This document shows positions 17,063-26,727 of a stretch of DNA of 35,781 nucleotides, one piece after another. The stretch's first letter is position 1. Each line of letters starts with the position of its first letter. Location: positions 1 to 35,781 of the forward strand of contig JALWTK010000184.1 in the NCBI GenBank assembly GCA_027082875.1, in the 5' to 3' direction. The DNA comes from Sulfurimonas sp. GTDB lineage: Bacteria; Campylobacterota; Campylobacteria; Campylobacterales; Sulfurimonadaceae. Below the pieces are notes generated by a model. It made no database searches. It saw nothing but the letters and a program-made list of their open reading frames with translations, and was not told the origin of the DNA. The position numbers and the translations under genes were made by a program.

Positions 17063-20000
17063 ATGAACAAGCAGGTAAAAACCAATATGCTGAACAATAA
17101 AAACTTTACAATTCATGAAACTCTTGAACAAAATCACTCTGTTAGTATATACAGAGGTATGGATAAAACACATAAGTGCAGTGTTATTATAAAATCTATC
17201 AATGTTAATAGCAATGATCAATTAGTATTTTCTCAATTTTTAAATGAACAGTACTTTTTAAATACCATGCACTCTAAACATATTGTCAAACTTTTAGACG
17301 TAGTGATTACCCCTTTTGAACATATACATATTTTTGAAGATATTGATGCATATAGTTTAGATTATTTTATTAAAAATAATTCCCTTACACTAGTAGAGCA
17401 GTTAGAGATTGCAGTTAAAGTAGCTAAAGCTTTAGAGTATGTACATAAACATAATATCTTGCACCTCGACATTAATCCTAAAAATATTATCTACAATCAA
17501 GAAAGTAAACATCTTCAAATTATAGACTTTGGTTCTGCTATAAAAATGAATTATCGTAATATTTTGGAACAGGTATATTCCTCAGGGAGTCTGCTCTATA
17601 TGTCTCCAGAACAGACAGGTTTAACACAAGAGAACTTAGACCTGCGTAGTGATCTGTATAGTCTAGGGATAAGCCTTTACCATCTCTTTTTAGGCAAACT
17701 TCCCTTTGATCTTAGTAACAAAGAGGAGATAGCCCATCAACAAGTTGCCTTTGTTCCTAAATCCTTACACTCTTGTGATGCAACTGTTCCTTTAACACTC
17801 TCTAAAATTATTGATAAATTGATAGAAAAAAAACCACTTCAACGCTATCAAAGTGATGAAGCCCTCATATTTGACCTTCAAAAAGCACTGAAATATTTAC
17901 AAAATAAAAAAGATATTCCTTCTTTTGAGATAGGGACACACAATCAGCCTGTTATTACTATTGGGATGAAAATATTTGGACGAGAGAAGGAGTTAAAACT
18001 CTTAAAAAATGCTTCTCAGGTTTTCGCAAAAGAGAGAGTATTACATGGTCTTATCTCTGGTCATTCAGGGGTGGGAAAAACACGATTACTTGAAGAGTTT
18101 TTAAACTATAGCACCAACAAGCATATTAATTACATCTCTGCTAAGTTCGACCAAGGTCAATCTTATCTCCCATATAAAGTCATGAGACAACTCTTTGCAC
18201 AGATTTATACTATTGTTATGAGTAGCTCTAAAAAAGAACTCTTTAAGAGTTTAGCACAGAAAGATCAAGCTGTTTTACACTTTATATTCCCAGAATTAGA
18301 TGAGATATTGGAGCCACCTAAGAAGAGTTATTTGTCAACTACTGATATCAACAAAAACCTTTTTATAGCAGTAGAATCTTTTTTTACTCTATTTGCCACA
18401 TATGATTCTCCCTTACTAATTTTCATAGATGACTTACAGTGGGGAGATCCCTCAACAATCCATTTATTAGAAAAACTACTGCTGAAAAATAATAAATATT
18501 TACATTTTATTGGGGCATATCGAGACAATGAAATTTTCCTCAATAAAGAAGCAGAACGATTTATTAATACTCTTTTAAATAATTCTCAAGATAAAAACTA
18601 TCACTATTTTCATCTTAATCTGCTTCCTATTAAAGAACTCTCACTAAGAGAAATGATGATGAAATTATTTCGTTTTAAAAGCAAGACAGCAGAAGAGTTC
18701 GCGGATATCTGCTATCAAAAGACGATTGGAAATCCTTTTTATATTAAAGCTATGATTGAGACTTTAATGGATAAAGAGATCTTATACTTTCAAAATGGAA
18801 ATTGGCACTATAAAGTAGAGGAGATAAGACAATATAGCATTGGTATTAATTTAACAAAACTAGTGAATGAAAATTATCTTAAACTGAATGCAAAAAAACG
18901 AAAAGTACTCTCATTTTTAGCACTACTTGGCAGTTATTTTGATTTAGCTTTGACCTTTGACTTGATGCAGTATTATGGTTTTGATAAACATCTTATAGAT
19001 GTCTTAGAAATAGATGGTTTTATCTTGCTTAATACACTTCAATATCAATTTGTACATGATAAAGTACATGAAAATGTTTTAGACAATATAGATCAAAAAA
19101 CCAAACAAAATATACATCTAAAAATAGGAAAATATTTTAAAAATATTTGTAAGAGTAAACAGATTGATAGTATTAGAGTTGCCCATCATATCAATCTTGC
19201 TTATCAAGGTAAAAAATATCCACACTATCTTTTTGCTCTTAATCTCAATGCCCTAGAAGAACTCCTCTCAAAAGGTGCTTATGACGGTGCAGTAGAGATG
19301 AGCAGATGGGTTGAAGAGAACTTATATGATGATGCACTCTCTACAAACAATTACAGTAATTACTTTCGCTTTAAAGTCTTGCAAATTAAAAGTTATTATC
19401 TTTTTGGTAGCCATCAACACGCTCTCGAAGAGGTGGAAATACTCTTAAAAAAAGCAAAAAAGATCATGGATAAGTTGGTCTGCTTTACTCTTTATAAAGA
19501 TATCTGTGTGACCCAAGGAAATCACTTTGATTCATTGATTGATATCTCAAGAATACTTTTACATGATTTAGGCCTAAACCTACCAAGGGATAAATCAATA
19601 TTAGATGAATCAATTAGTGGCTTACAAAATAGTATTCATGAACATAAGCTCTACAAAAATATAAAAGAGATTCCAAATCTCCCTCAGCATCATAGTGGTC
19701 GACATAAAATGTTAATATCCTTACTGATGAATTTTTGGGAAGTTGCTTACTATCTTACTGATATTCAACTGATGAAATGGGCATATCTCAATATAGTTTA
19801 TCACTCATTTAAGTACGGGAACTGTTCTGAATCAAGTTTTGGTTATGTCCTCTATGGTGGGCAGTTGGTTAGTGAGCAAAATTATAAAGAGGCATATAAC
19901 TTTGGTAAACTCGCACTACAACTTAACCAATCGTTTAATGATAAAGCTATGCTCCCTAAAATCAACAATTTTATGGCAAATTTTATTAATCCTTACTATC

Positions 20001-22867
20001 GTAACTTACATTCCAATCTTAACTTGTATGAAAGAAGTCTCTACCAAAGTAAAATAAATGGAGATATTATTTTTGGAACATGGGCCAATTTTTTGCTTCA
20101 TCTCTCTAACTACCTTTTGGGAACACCTTTAAACGATGTGTTAGATAAAATCACTCAAGAGGGTCATTTTATACAAAATTCTAGCGATCTCAAGATGATT
20201 GCTATATTTAATTTTTTAAAAAAGAATGTGCAAAATCTACAAGGTATACAGAGTAGTGTTGAGTCCAATATAGAGAACGATATTCAAATGTGGGAGAAGG
20301 ATAAATTTTATCCTGCTTTAGCTTGGTATGGGATAATCCAAGCACAAAATTCTTGGATTCATGGCGATATAGAAGCGGGTCTCTCTTATCTCAAACAGTA
20401 TGTAAAAAGTAGTGATAACGAAGTCATTATGTTTCCAAAATTGAGATTACATTTTATTCGTGCACTTTTACTTTTAGCAAAAAGTACAACACTCCAAGCA
20501 GATGAGAAGGAGTGTTTAGAGACAGATATCCATATCATTGACAAAGCAGCACGCTCTGCAACATCTAGATCAGATTTGAAATTTTTCAAAACCTTACTTG
20601 ATATTGAGAAGATAAAAACAACACATTTAGTTTGGGATGTTGCTAAAGCTTATGATGAGATACTCAATAAGCTACATAAGGATGATAACTATTTTCATAT
20701 CTCCTTAGCTCAGCTTTGTGTCAGTCGATTTTTTCTCAGTCGAAACTATGTAGATATTGCTCAAAAATATTTGAATGAAGCCCTTGTTAGTTTGAATCAA
20801 TGGGGAGCCTTCGCTCTGAGTGCTTCACTAAAGCCATCTATAAAATCGCACACTCTGCAAGAGTCTCTAACCCTACATACAACTCAAAGTAGTGCAATGA
20901 TTCTTAATTCAAATAAGTTCAATAACTTAACGAAGGCTTTTAATGGAATATCTAAAGCACAAAATAGTACTGAGCTCATTGAGACCTTACTGCATACTAT
21001 CATTCAAAATGCAACAGCAACCAAGGCTGTATTGATTTTAAAAGATAAAGACATTTTTAATATTAAAGCTAATATTGATTTTCAAACTAAAAAAATTAAC
21101 TTCTATAATCTTCTGGATAAAGAAACGATACTTATTCCGGACAATATTTTCCAATACTGTCTTAATACCAAAAAGAATATCTTTTTAGAAAATCCTGCTG
21201 ATTCCAACAGTTTTAAAACAGATAAATATTTTAAACAAATGCAACCAGCCTCTTGCCTTGCTATTCCCTCTTTCTTTTCTAATGAAATTCGTGGTGTTTT
21301 GTATGTAGAAAACAGTACTGTTCATGTACCCTTAAGTGAAGAGACTATAAAAATACTGGAGCTACTACTCACACAAGCTGTCATTGTTTATCAAAATACA
21401 ATGCTTTATGACACCTTAAAAGAGAGTGAAAAAAATCTTAATAAAGCACAAGAGATTGCACATATAGGAAGCTGGCAATTTAATGCCTTAGGAAAGATAA
21501 AATGGTCTGCTGAAACATACAGAATTTACGGTTTAGAACCATTCTCTATGGAAATCAATTATGAGTGGTTTTTAGATCATGTCCATCCAGATGATAGAGA
21601 GTATGTGATGCAATCCGTGCAGAGAGTCTTAGTGTTAAAAGAGTCTTATGATATTGTGCATCGTATTCTTACTGTTCATGGTGAGCAAAGAGTGGTACAT
21701 CAAAAAGCTGAACTCTTACAATTTGAGAACGAAGAGGGTATGTCAGGTACTATTAAAGATATAACTCAATCAGAAAAGGCAAAAAGCCTTATTAGACGAC
21801 TTTCTCAAGTGGTTGAACAAAACCCCTTCGCGACCTATATTACAGATAAAAATGGTCTTATAGAGTATGTCAATAAAACAGCTATTGCCCTAACAGGCTA
21901 TACTAAAGAGGAGATGATTCATCAAAAAATGAGTCTCTTTAATTCAGGGAAACATGGTGCATCACTCTATCAAGATCTATGGTTTACTATCAAAGGGAAA
22001 AAAGAGATTTGGGAAGGAACTCTTATAAATAAAATTAAAAATGGGACACTTTTAGATTGTAAATCCATTATCTTTCCTATTTTAGACAAAGAGAATAATA
22101 TAGAGAAGTTCGTTAGTATTCAAGAAGATAAAACTGAAGAGAATCTTAAAAATAGACTTTTTATTATGCAGACACGTCAAGCTCAAATGGGTGAAATGCT
22201 CTCTATGATTGCACACCAATGGAGACAACCACTCTCGGTTATCATGGCATTGATTAACACACAACGGATTCATATTGCCTTAGATAAGGAAAATATAGAA
22301 GAGATTGAGCAGAGTTATATTGATGTAGAGAAACAGGTTCAATATCTGTCTAATACTATTAGTGATTTTCGAGACTTTTTTAAACCTGATAAGGCAATGA
22401 GTTTAACACAGAGTTCTGTTTATATTAATAAGGCTTATCTGTTGATTAAGCATAGCTTAAAACAAGCCAATATTGTAGTCGATATCAAGATTAAAAAAGA
22501 TGAAAAATATCTTGTCTTTGAGCATGAAATGGAGCAGGTTATTTTAAATATTTTTAAAAATGCCCAAGATGCTTTCAGTGAACGCCATATTAATAATCCT
22601 ATGATTAATGTTCTATGCGACCAAAAAGAAAAAGAGACTATTATTATTATAGAAGATAATGCAGGAGGTATTGATCCATCTGTCATTGATACAATATTCT
22701 TACCTTATATCTCAACAAAAAGTAAAAAAAATGGAACAGGCTTAGGTCTTTATATGTCAAAAACTATTGTCCAAGAGCACTGTAAAGGATCCCTTGATGT
22801 TACAAATACACAAATCGGAGCAAAATTTACAATCAAGATTCCTCAAATAGGAGTAACTAATGCATAA
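17063..22867 (+). CDS. Giant hybrid Ser/Thr kinase - AAA ATPase - GAF - PAS - histidine kinase
   Basis: 1934 residues, cytoplasmic. The order is that of trifunctional HstK-type proteins. A eukaryote-like protein kinase (about 10-280) has Lys44, catalytic loop HLDINPKN (134-141, Asp136) and DFG at 155-157. A STAND-like ATPase has Walker A GHSGVGKT (333-340) and Walker B with Asp456/Asp457 (IDDLQWGD). A long helical, probably TPR-like region (about 600-1280) is followed by a GAF domain (about 1295-1450). Two PAS domains lie near 1465-1570 and 1580-1690. HisKA carries H-box IAHQWRQPL (His1718), and HATPase has NIFKNAQDAF and GTGLGLYMS. The Asn in place of the usual catalytic-loop Lys is normal for this family. 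No clear Shine-Dalgarno precedes the ATG; Met9 (17087) is an alternative start. The stop overlaps the next gene, its likely response regulator. Confidence 0.93.
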   Translation: MNKQVKTNMLNNKNFTIHETLEQNHSVSIYRGMDKTHKCSVIIKSINVNSNDQLVFSQFLNEQYFLNTMHSKHIVKLLDVVITPFEHIHIFEDIDAYSLDYFIKNNSLTLVEQLEIAVKVAKALEYVHKHNILHLDINPKNIIYNQESKHLQIIDFGSAIKMNYRNILEQVYSSGSLLYMSPEQTGLTQENLDLRSDLYSLGISLYHLFLGKLPFDLSNKEEIAHQQVAFVPKSLHSCDATVPLTLSKIIDKLIEKKPLQRYQSDEALIFDLQKALKYLQNKKDIPSFEIGTHNQPVITIGMKIFGREKELKLLKNASQVFAKERVLHGLISGHSGVGKTRLLEEFLNYSTNKHINYISAKFDQGQSYLPYKVMRQLFAQIYTIVMSSSKKELFKSLAQKDQAVLHFIFPELDEILEPPKKSYLSTTDINKNLFIAVESFFTLFATYDSPLLIFIDDLQWGDPSTIHLLEKLLLKNNKYLHFIGAYRDNEIFLNKEAERFINTLLNNSQDKNYHYFHLNLLPIKELSLREMMMKLFRFKSKTAEEFADICYQKTIGNPFYIKAMIETLMDKEILYFQNGNWHYKVEEIRQYSIGINLTKLVNENYLKLNAKKRKVLSFLALLGSYFDLALTFDLMQYYGFDKHLIDVLEIDGFILLNTLQYQFVHDKVHENVLDNIDQKTKQNIHLKIGKYFKNICKSKQIDSIRVAHHINLAYQGKKYPHYLFALNLNALEELLSKGAYDGAVEMSRWVEENLYDDALSTNNYSNYFRFKVLQIKSYYLFGSHQHALEEVEILLKKAKKIMDKLVCFTLYKDICVTQGNHFDSLIDISRILLHDLGLNLPRDKSILDESISGLQNSIHEHKLYKNIKEIPNLPQHHSGRHKMLISLLMNFWEVAYYLTDIQLMKWAYLNIVYHSFKYGNCSESSFGYVLYGGQLVSEQNYKEAYNFGKLALQLNQSFNDKAMLPKINNFMANFINPYYRNLHSNLNLYERSLYQSKINGDIIFGTWANFLLHLSNYLLGTPLNDVLDKITQEGHFIQNSSDLKMIAIFNFLKKNVQNLQGIQSSVESNIENDIQMWEKDKFYPALAWYGIIQAQNSWIHGDIEAGLSYLKQYVKSSDNEVIMFPKLRLHFIRALLLLAKSTTLQADEKECLETDIHIIDKAARSATSRSDLKFFKTLLDIEKIKTTHLVWDVAKAYDEILNKLHKDDNYFHISLAQLCVSRFFLSRNYVDIAQKYLNEALVSLNQWGAFALSASLKPSIKSHTLQESLTLHTTQSSAMILNSNKFNNLTKAFNGISKAQNSTELIETLLHTIIQNATATKAVLILKDKDIFNIKANIDFQTKKINFYNLLDKETILIPDNIFQYCLNTKKNIFLENPADSNSFKTDKYFKQMQPASCLAIPSFFSNEIRGVLYVENSTVHVPLSEETIKILELLLTQAVIVYQNTMLYDTLKESEKNLNKAQEIAHIGSWQFNALGKIKWSAETYRIYGLEPFSMEINYEWFLDHVHPDDREYVMQSVQRVLVLKESYDIVHRILTVHGEQRVVHQKAELLQFENEEGMSGTIKDITQSEKAKSLIRRLSQVVEQNPFATYITDKNGLIEYVNKTAIALTGYTKEEMIHQKMSLFNSGKHGASLYQDLWFTIKGKKEIWEGTLINKIKNGTLLDCKSIIFPILDKENNIEKFVSIQEDKTEENLKNRLFIMQTRQAQMGEMLSMIAHQWRQPLSVIMALINTQRIHIALDKENIEEIEQSYIDVEKQVQYLSNTISDFRDFFKPDKAMSLTQSSVYINKAYLLIKHSLKQANIVVDIKIKKDEKYLVFEHEMEQVILNIFKNAQDAFSERHINNPMINVLCDQKEKETIIIIEDNAGGIDPSVIDTIFLPYISTKSKKNGTGLGLYMSKTIVQEHCKGSLDVTNTQIGAKFTIKIPQIGVTNA

Positions 22868-25016
22868 TATAATCAAAGATATGACACAAAACTGTCAAGA
22901 CTTAACACTTTTATATGTAGAAGATGAGCAACAACTAGCAGAAGCAACTTTTCAAATGCTTGAGCCTTTTTTTGAAAAAATAGTCCTTTGTCATGATGGA
23001 AAAGAGGGATTAGAAGCCTATGAAAACAGTCCTTTTGATATTGTTCTAAGTGATATTATTATGCCAAAGTTGAATGGAAAAGAGATGTCTAAAGAGATCA
23101 AAAAGATTAATCCTTCTCAGATAATCATCATCATGTCGGCCCATGAAGATAGTGAACATTTAATGACCCTTATTGATATTGGTATTCATAAATTTGTAAC
23201 TAAACCAACCGAGATGAATAAACTTTTTAGCATTTTAATTGAGAGTGCTATTAATATTAATAATGCAAAAAAAGTAGCCCACTTAGCACAGAAAACAGAA
23301 GAGAGTTTGGCAGAAAGTCAAATCATGCTCCGTACTATTATTGATACGGTTCCGGTACGTATATTTTGGAAAGATATCGAATCCCGTTATTTAGGTGCCA
23401 ACAAACTCTTTGCTCAGGATGCTGGTTATGAGGATGCTTCTGAGATTATTGGTAAAAATGATTTTGATTTGATTTGGAAAGATGAGGCGCAGGCATATAT
23501 AGATGATGATCAAAATGTTATCAAGTCTGGAAAAGAGAAACTCTCCTATGAAGAGGTGCAAACACAAAAAGATGGTTCTTTGCGTTGGTTAAACACTTCT
23601 AAAACAGTACTTTTAGATGCTAATCACCATACTATGGGTGTACTAGGCACCTACAATGATATTACCGAACAAAAAAATAACATTGAAGCTATAAAAAAAG
23701 CAAAAGAGAGCTTGGGTTATCTAGCAGAACATGATGAATTAACAGATTTGCCTAATAGAATTTTATTTTTTGACCGACTACATCAAGCCATTAAAAATGC
23801 AGATCGTCTTGATAAAAAAGTAGGTGTTATATTTATAGATTTAGATAGGTTTAAAGATATCAATGATTCCTTTGGACATGATACTGGCGATCATATAATC
23901 AAACTTTTTGGTGAGCGCTTGCGAAAGCAGTTACGTAAAATTGATACCATCGCACGTTTTGGTGGAGATGAGTTTATCATTCTCATTGAGAGTGTGAATG
24001 AGCAAGTAGATATTTTAGAAGTCATGCAAAAATTAATGGCCTCTATGAAAGCAACTTTTCATGTAGATGATAAAATATTTTATTTAACTATTAGTGCAGG
24101 CATTAGTATCTATCCAGATCATGGCGATAAAGAAGAACTTTTAATTCGTAATGCAGATACAGCTATGTACAGAGCTAAGAAAGAGGGACGCAATACTTTT
24201 CATTTTTACAATCAAGAAATGACAATAAGTAGTCTACATCACATCACTATGGCAAAAAATATTCAACAAGCCATCAAAAATAATGAGTTTGTCCTCTATT
24301 ATCAGCCTCAAGTAGATGGACGTAGAGGCACACTTATTGGAATGGAAGCCCTTATTCGTTGGAAAAGTCCAGATATGGGATTTGTCTCTCCTGTAGACTT
24401 TATCCCTATAGCAGAGGATGTAGGATTGATTGCGGAAATCGGAAAATTTGTTTTTAAAGAGGCCAGCACTCAAATTGCAAGATGGTATGCTCAGGGTTAT
24501 CATCCTGGTCGTATGGCCATTAATCTATCTGCTTTAGAATTGCAACAGCCAGATTTTGTAGACTCTCTAGAAAAGCGCTTGGAGAGTGCTCAATGTCAAA
24601 GAGATTGGATTGAACTAGAGATCACAGAAGGCTACACCATGAAGCATCCACAAGAAGCTATTAACACACTCAATGAAATCACAAAACTTGGTATCAAACT
24701 CTCTATCGATGACTTTGGAACAGGATATTCTTCTTTAGCCTATCTCAAGAAACTCCCTATCTATAAATTAAAAATTGATCAAGCCTTTGTAAAAGATCTT
24801 CCTAGTAATTCTCATGATATTGCCATTGTAAAAACGATTATTTCATTGGCACAAACTATGCAGTTTGAAGTTATAGCAGAGGGGGTCGAAACACAGGACC
24901 AACACGATTTTTTAATTCAAAATGGATGTCATAATATTCAAGGCTACTACTATGCTAAACCTATGCCTGCTAAAGATATGGAACTCTTTTTACAAGGGTT
25001 CTCTCAAGGGGTTTAG
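22860..25016 (+). CDS. Response regulator with PAS, GGDEF and EAL domains
   Basis: 718 residues. A receiver domain (about 14-130) has acidic Glu21/Asp22, phospho-acceptor Asp65 (LSDIIMP), Ser93 and Lys115. A PAS domain follows (about 150-275). GGDEF is intact at 368-372 with inhibitory site RKID at 359-362. The EAL domain is complete by motif: EALIRW (496-501), NLSALELQ, LEITEG, DDFGTGYS (617-624), LKIDQAFV and AEGVE. Both synthesis and hydrolysis of c-di-GMP are therefore possible, with phosphorylation or the PAS ligand setting the balance. The ATG lies inside the last codons of the giant kinase (8-base overlap), a strong sign of a cognate pair. A thioesterase gene begins one base after the stop. 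Confidence 0.94.
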   Translation: MHNIIKDMTQNCQDLTLLYVEDEQQLAEATFQMLEPFFEKIVLCHDGKEGLEAYENSPFDIVLSDIIMPKLNGKEMSKEIKKINPSQIIIIMSAHEDSEHLMTLIDIGIHKFVTKPTEMNKLFSILIESAININNAKKVAHLAQKTEESLAESQIMLRTIIDTVPVRIFWKDIESRYLGANKLFAQDAGYEDASEIIGKNDFDLIWKDEAQAYIDDDQNVIKSGKEKLSYEEVQTQKDGSLRWLNTSKTVLLDANHHTMGVLGTYNDITEQKNNIEAIKKAKESLGYLAEHDELTDLPNRILFFDRLHQAIKNADRLDKKVGVIFIDLDRFKDINDSFGHDTGDHIIKLFGERLRKQLRKIDTIARFGGDEFIILIESVNEQVDILEVMQKLMASMKATFHVDDKIFYLTISAGISIYPDHGDKEELLIRNADTAMYRAKKEGRNTFHFYNQEMTISSLHHITMAKNIQQAIKNNEFVLYYQPQVDGRRGTLIGMEALIRWKSPDMGFVSPVDFIPIAEDVGLIAEIGKFVFKEASTQIARWYAQGYHPGRMAINLSALELQQPDFVDSLEKRLESAQCQRDWIELEITEGYTMKHPQEAINTLNEITKLGIKLSIDDFGTGYSSLAYLKKLPIYKLKIDQAFVKDLPSNSHDIAIVKTIISLAQTMQFEVIAEGVETQDQHDFLIQNGCHNIQGYYYAKPMPAKDMELFLQGFSQGV

Positions 25017-25017
25017 C

Positions 25018-25395
25018 ATGAAGATAAGGGTGTATTATGAGGATACAGACATAGGTGGAGTGGTCTACCACTCTAACTACCTAAACTTTTGTGAGAGGGC
25101 TCGTAGTGAGGCTTTTTATGATCTTGGGATAACTCCTATTTTAGAGGGCGGGCATTTTGTGGCTCGTAAGATTATTGGAGACTATTTATTAAGTGCCAAA
25201 CTTGGTGATATGCTAGATGTAAAGAGTGAGTTGGTGAAGATGAAGGCTGCTTCTTTTGTTCTCAAACAGTATGTGTATAGAGGTGAGGAAAAACTTTTTG
25301 AGTTGGAGATAGTACTTGCTTACATTACTTTTGAGGGGAAGCCTCAGAAGATTGATCTTGCTACAAAAAAACTTCTACTCACTCTTTTCGAGTAA
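25018..25395 (+). CDS. ybgC: YbgC-type acyl-CoA thioesterase
   Basis: 125 residues, a single hotdog fold of the YbgC/4-hydroxybenzoyl-CoA thioesterase family. The signature YYEDTDIGGVVYHSNYLNF then ERARSE is at residues 6-31, with the likely catalytic Asp11. These enzymes hydrolyse acyl-CoA or acyl-ACP thioesters in the cytoplasm; in many bacteria ybgC is linked to the Tol-Pal envelope genes, which are absent here. I place the start at 25018 (ATG AAG ATA), one base after the EAL-gene stop; an upstream in-frame ATG at 24922 would lie deep in that gene and add residues foreign to the family. Its 3' end overlaps the convergent gene by 21 bases. Confidence 0.9.
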   Translation: MKIRVYYEDTDIGGVVYHSNYLNFCERARSEAFYDLGITPILEGGHFVARKIIGDYLLSAKLGDMLDVKSELVKMKAASFVLKQYVYRGEEKLFELEIVLAYITFEGKPQKIDLATKKLLLTLFE

Positions 25396-26727
25396 GTCCT
25401 CTTCTGGGAAGTTTTTTTCTCTTGTTGGGCGAACATACTCAACAAATCTCGAACGAGCAGGCTGGAGAAGCTCTATCTCATAATCAACTTGATTGTTTTT
25501 AATCTTACTATAGTATGTCTTTTCATCATCTGTTATGAGTGAGTAGAAGTAGTCTATACCTATAGTTGTTGTGTAGTTTATCCAGTCATACTCTATATCG
25601 TTTCCTAGGAGTGCATTGGTCTCTATGAGCACATTATTATGCTCTGTTATCGAGTTTGCTACTACCATATCTTTTCTGTCTATATACTGTGTCATAGAGA
25701 GAAGAAGAGGATTGTAATTTATCTGTGTTGAGAGTATATTTGTTTCATTTACATCATAAAGTGTGAGTTGTGAAAGAATCATTCCTGTTTTAATGATAGG
25801 TGTATTTATAAAGATAGTAGAGTCTACCATCTTATCATTGTCTTTGAGGTAGGACTCAAGGTTTGTTGTTCTTCTTGAAACATAGTAGTTGATAACTTCT
25901 TTTTCAGGTGTCACAACAGGTGCCACTTCTTCCTTCTTTTCTTGCATCTGTGAAAAAACACTCAATGTATCTCCAAAAAACGAAGAGCTACTATTTTCAT
26001 CTTCTAAGATAGTAGTTGGATGCTTAAACTCTTCGCTCTGATATTTTGCAAGTTTTTTCCCAGTTTGTGACCTGTCTGAGAAGATGACTAAAGGCTCATA
26101 AGCCTCTTTAAGCAGTAAGTCGCTCTGTGCTTTATAGTCTATAGCTCCAAAGGTCAAAAATGAGGAGCTAGTGTTGACATCTTTTTTATTGACAGTTGGG
26201 AAGTAGATATGTAGAGCAGGGTTAATAGCAATAATATTGTTTGCACCTGTTTGTGTGAGTGGTGCGATGATATACTCAAATCCATCCTTTCTCATAGCAT
26301 CCAGTGCAGCAGTTAAATCCTCCACACTCTCACTCTCTACCTTGTAGCTTTTGAGCATAAAAGGGTGACTCTTCGTCATGAGATAAGCAAAACATGCATT
26401 TGTTGTAGAAGAGGCATACTTTCCTATCTTTTTATAAGGAAGAAGGAGGGCAATTTTGAGTTTTTTACCACTTGAAAATGAGCCCAGATTAAAGATAGAG
26501 ATAAACATCACACGTGCATCATTTTGTTCGACATTATCTAGTTTAGCATAGGCATGTGCTAAAAAAGAAAAGACCATACCATTGTCAAGGTACTCCTGCA
26601 TACACTCTGTGTCACACTCATAAGGGTCGAGGTTTTCTACATAAGTTTTTGGTATAGGGATATTGGAAAGCATAAAGCTCTGTGCAAATACGAATGCAGG
26701 AAGAAGTAATAATAGTAGTTTTTTCAT
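25375..26727 (-). CDS. Periplasmic protein with LpoA/LppC-like ligand-binding domain
   Basis: 450 residues with a Sec signal (about 1-16, cleavage after VFA) and no lipobox Cys, so likely soluble periplasmic. After a helical N-terminus with Cys38 and Cys42, the segment KLKIALLLPYKKIGKYASS, then FEYIIAPLTQTGANNI and a series of alternating strands resemble the periplasmic-binding type I fold of LpoA/LppC, which in Gammaproteobacteria activates penicillin-binding proteins. Here the resemblance is structural only; the family is probably a Campylobacterota-specific one I cannot name. The start overlaps the stop of the upstream glycosylase gene by four bases, so the two are co-translated. Its 3' end overlaps ybgC by 21 bases in opposite orientation. 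Confidence 0.72.
   Translation of the reverse strand: MKKLLLLLLPAFVFAQSFMLSNIPIPKTYVENLDPYECDTECMQEYLDNGMVFSFLAHAYAKLDNVEQNDARVMFISIFNLGSFSSGKKLKIALLLPYKKIGKYASSTTNACFAYLMTKSHPFMLKSYKVESESVEDLTAALDAMRKDGFEYIIAPLTQTGANNIIAINPALHIYFPTVNKKDVNTSSSFLTFGAIDYKAQSDLLLKEAYEPLVIFSDRSQTGKKLAKYQSEEFKHPTTILEDENSSSSFFGDTLSVFSQMQEKKEEVAPVVTPEKEVINYYVSRRTTNLESYLKDNDKMVDSTIFINTPIIKTGMILSQLTLYDVNETNILSTQINYNPLLLSMTQYIDRKDMVVANSITEHNNVLIETNALLGNDIEYDWINYTTTIGIDYFYSLITDDEKTYYSKIKNNQVDYEIELLQPARSRFVEYVRPTREKNFPEEDLLEKSE

Noticed and set aside
17063..22867. Inactive pseudokinase reading of the Ser/Thr kinase domain
   Set aside because: HLDINPKN departs from HRDxKxxN, but Asp136, Asn141, Lys44 and DFG are present and H-x-D-I-N-P-x-N is usual in HstK-type proteins.
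24922..25395. Longer thioesterase starting at 24922
   Set aside because: The added 32 residues come from the alternative frame of the EAL gene and precede the family's normal N-terminus.
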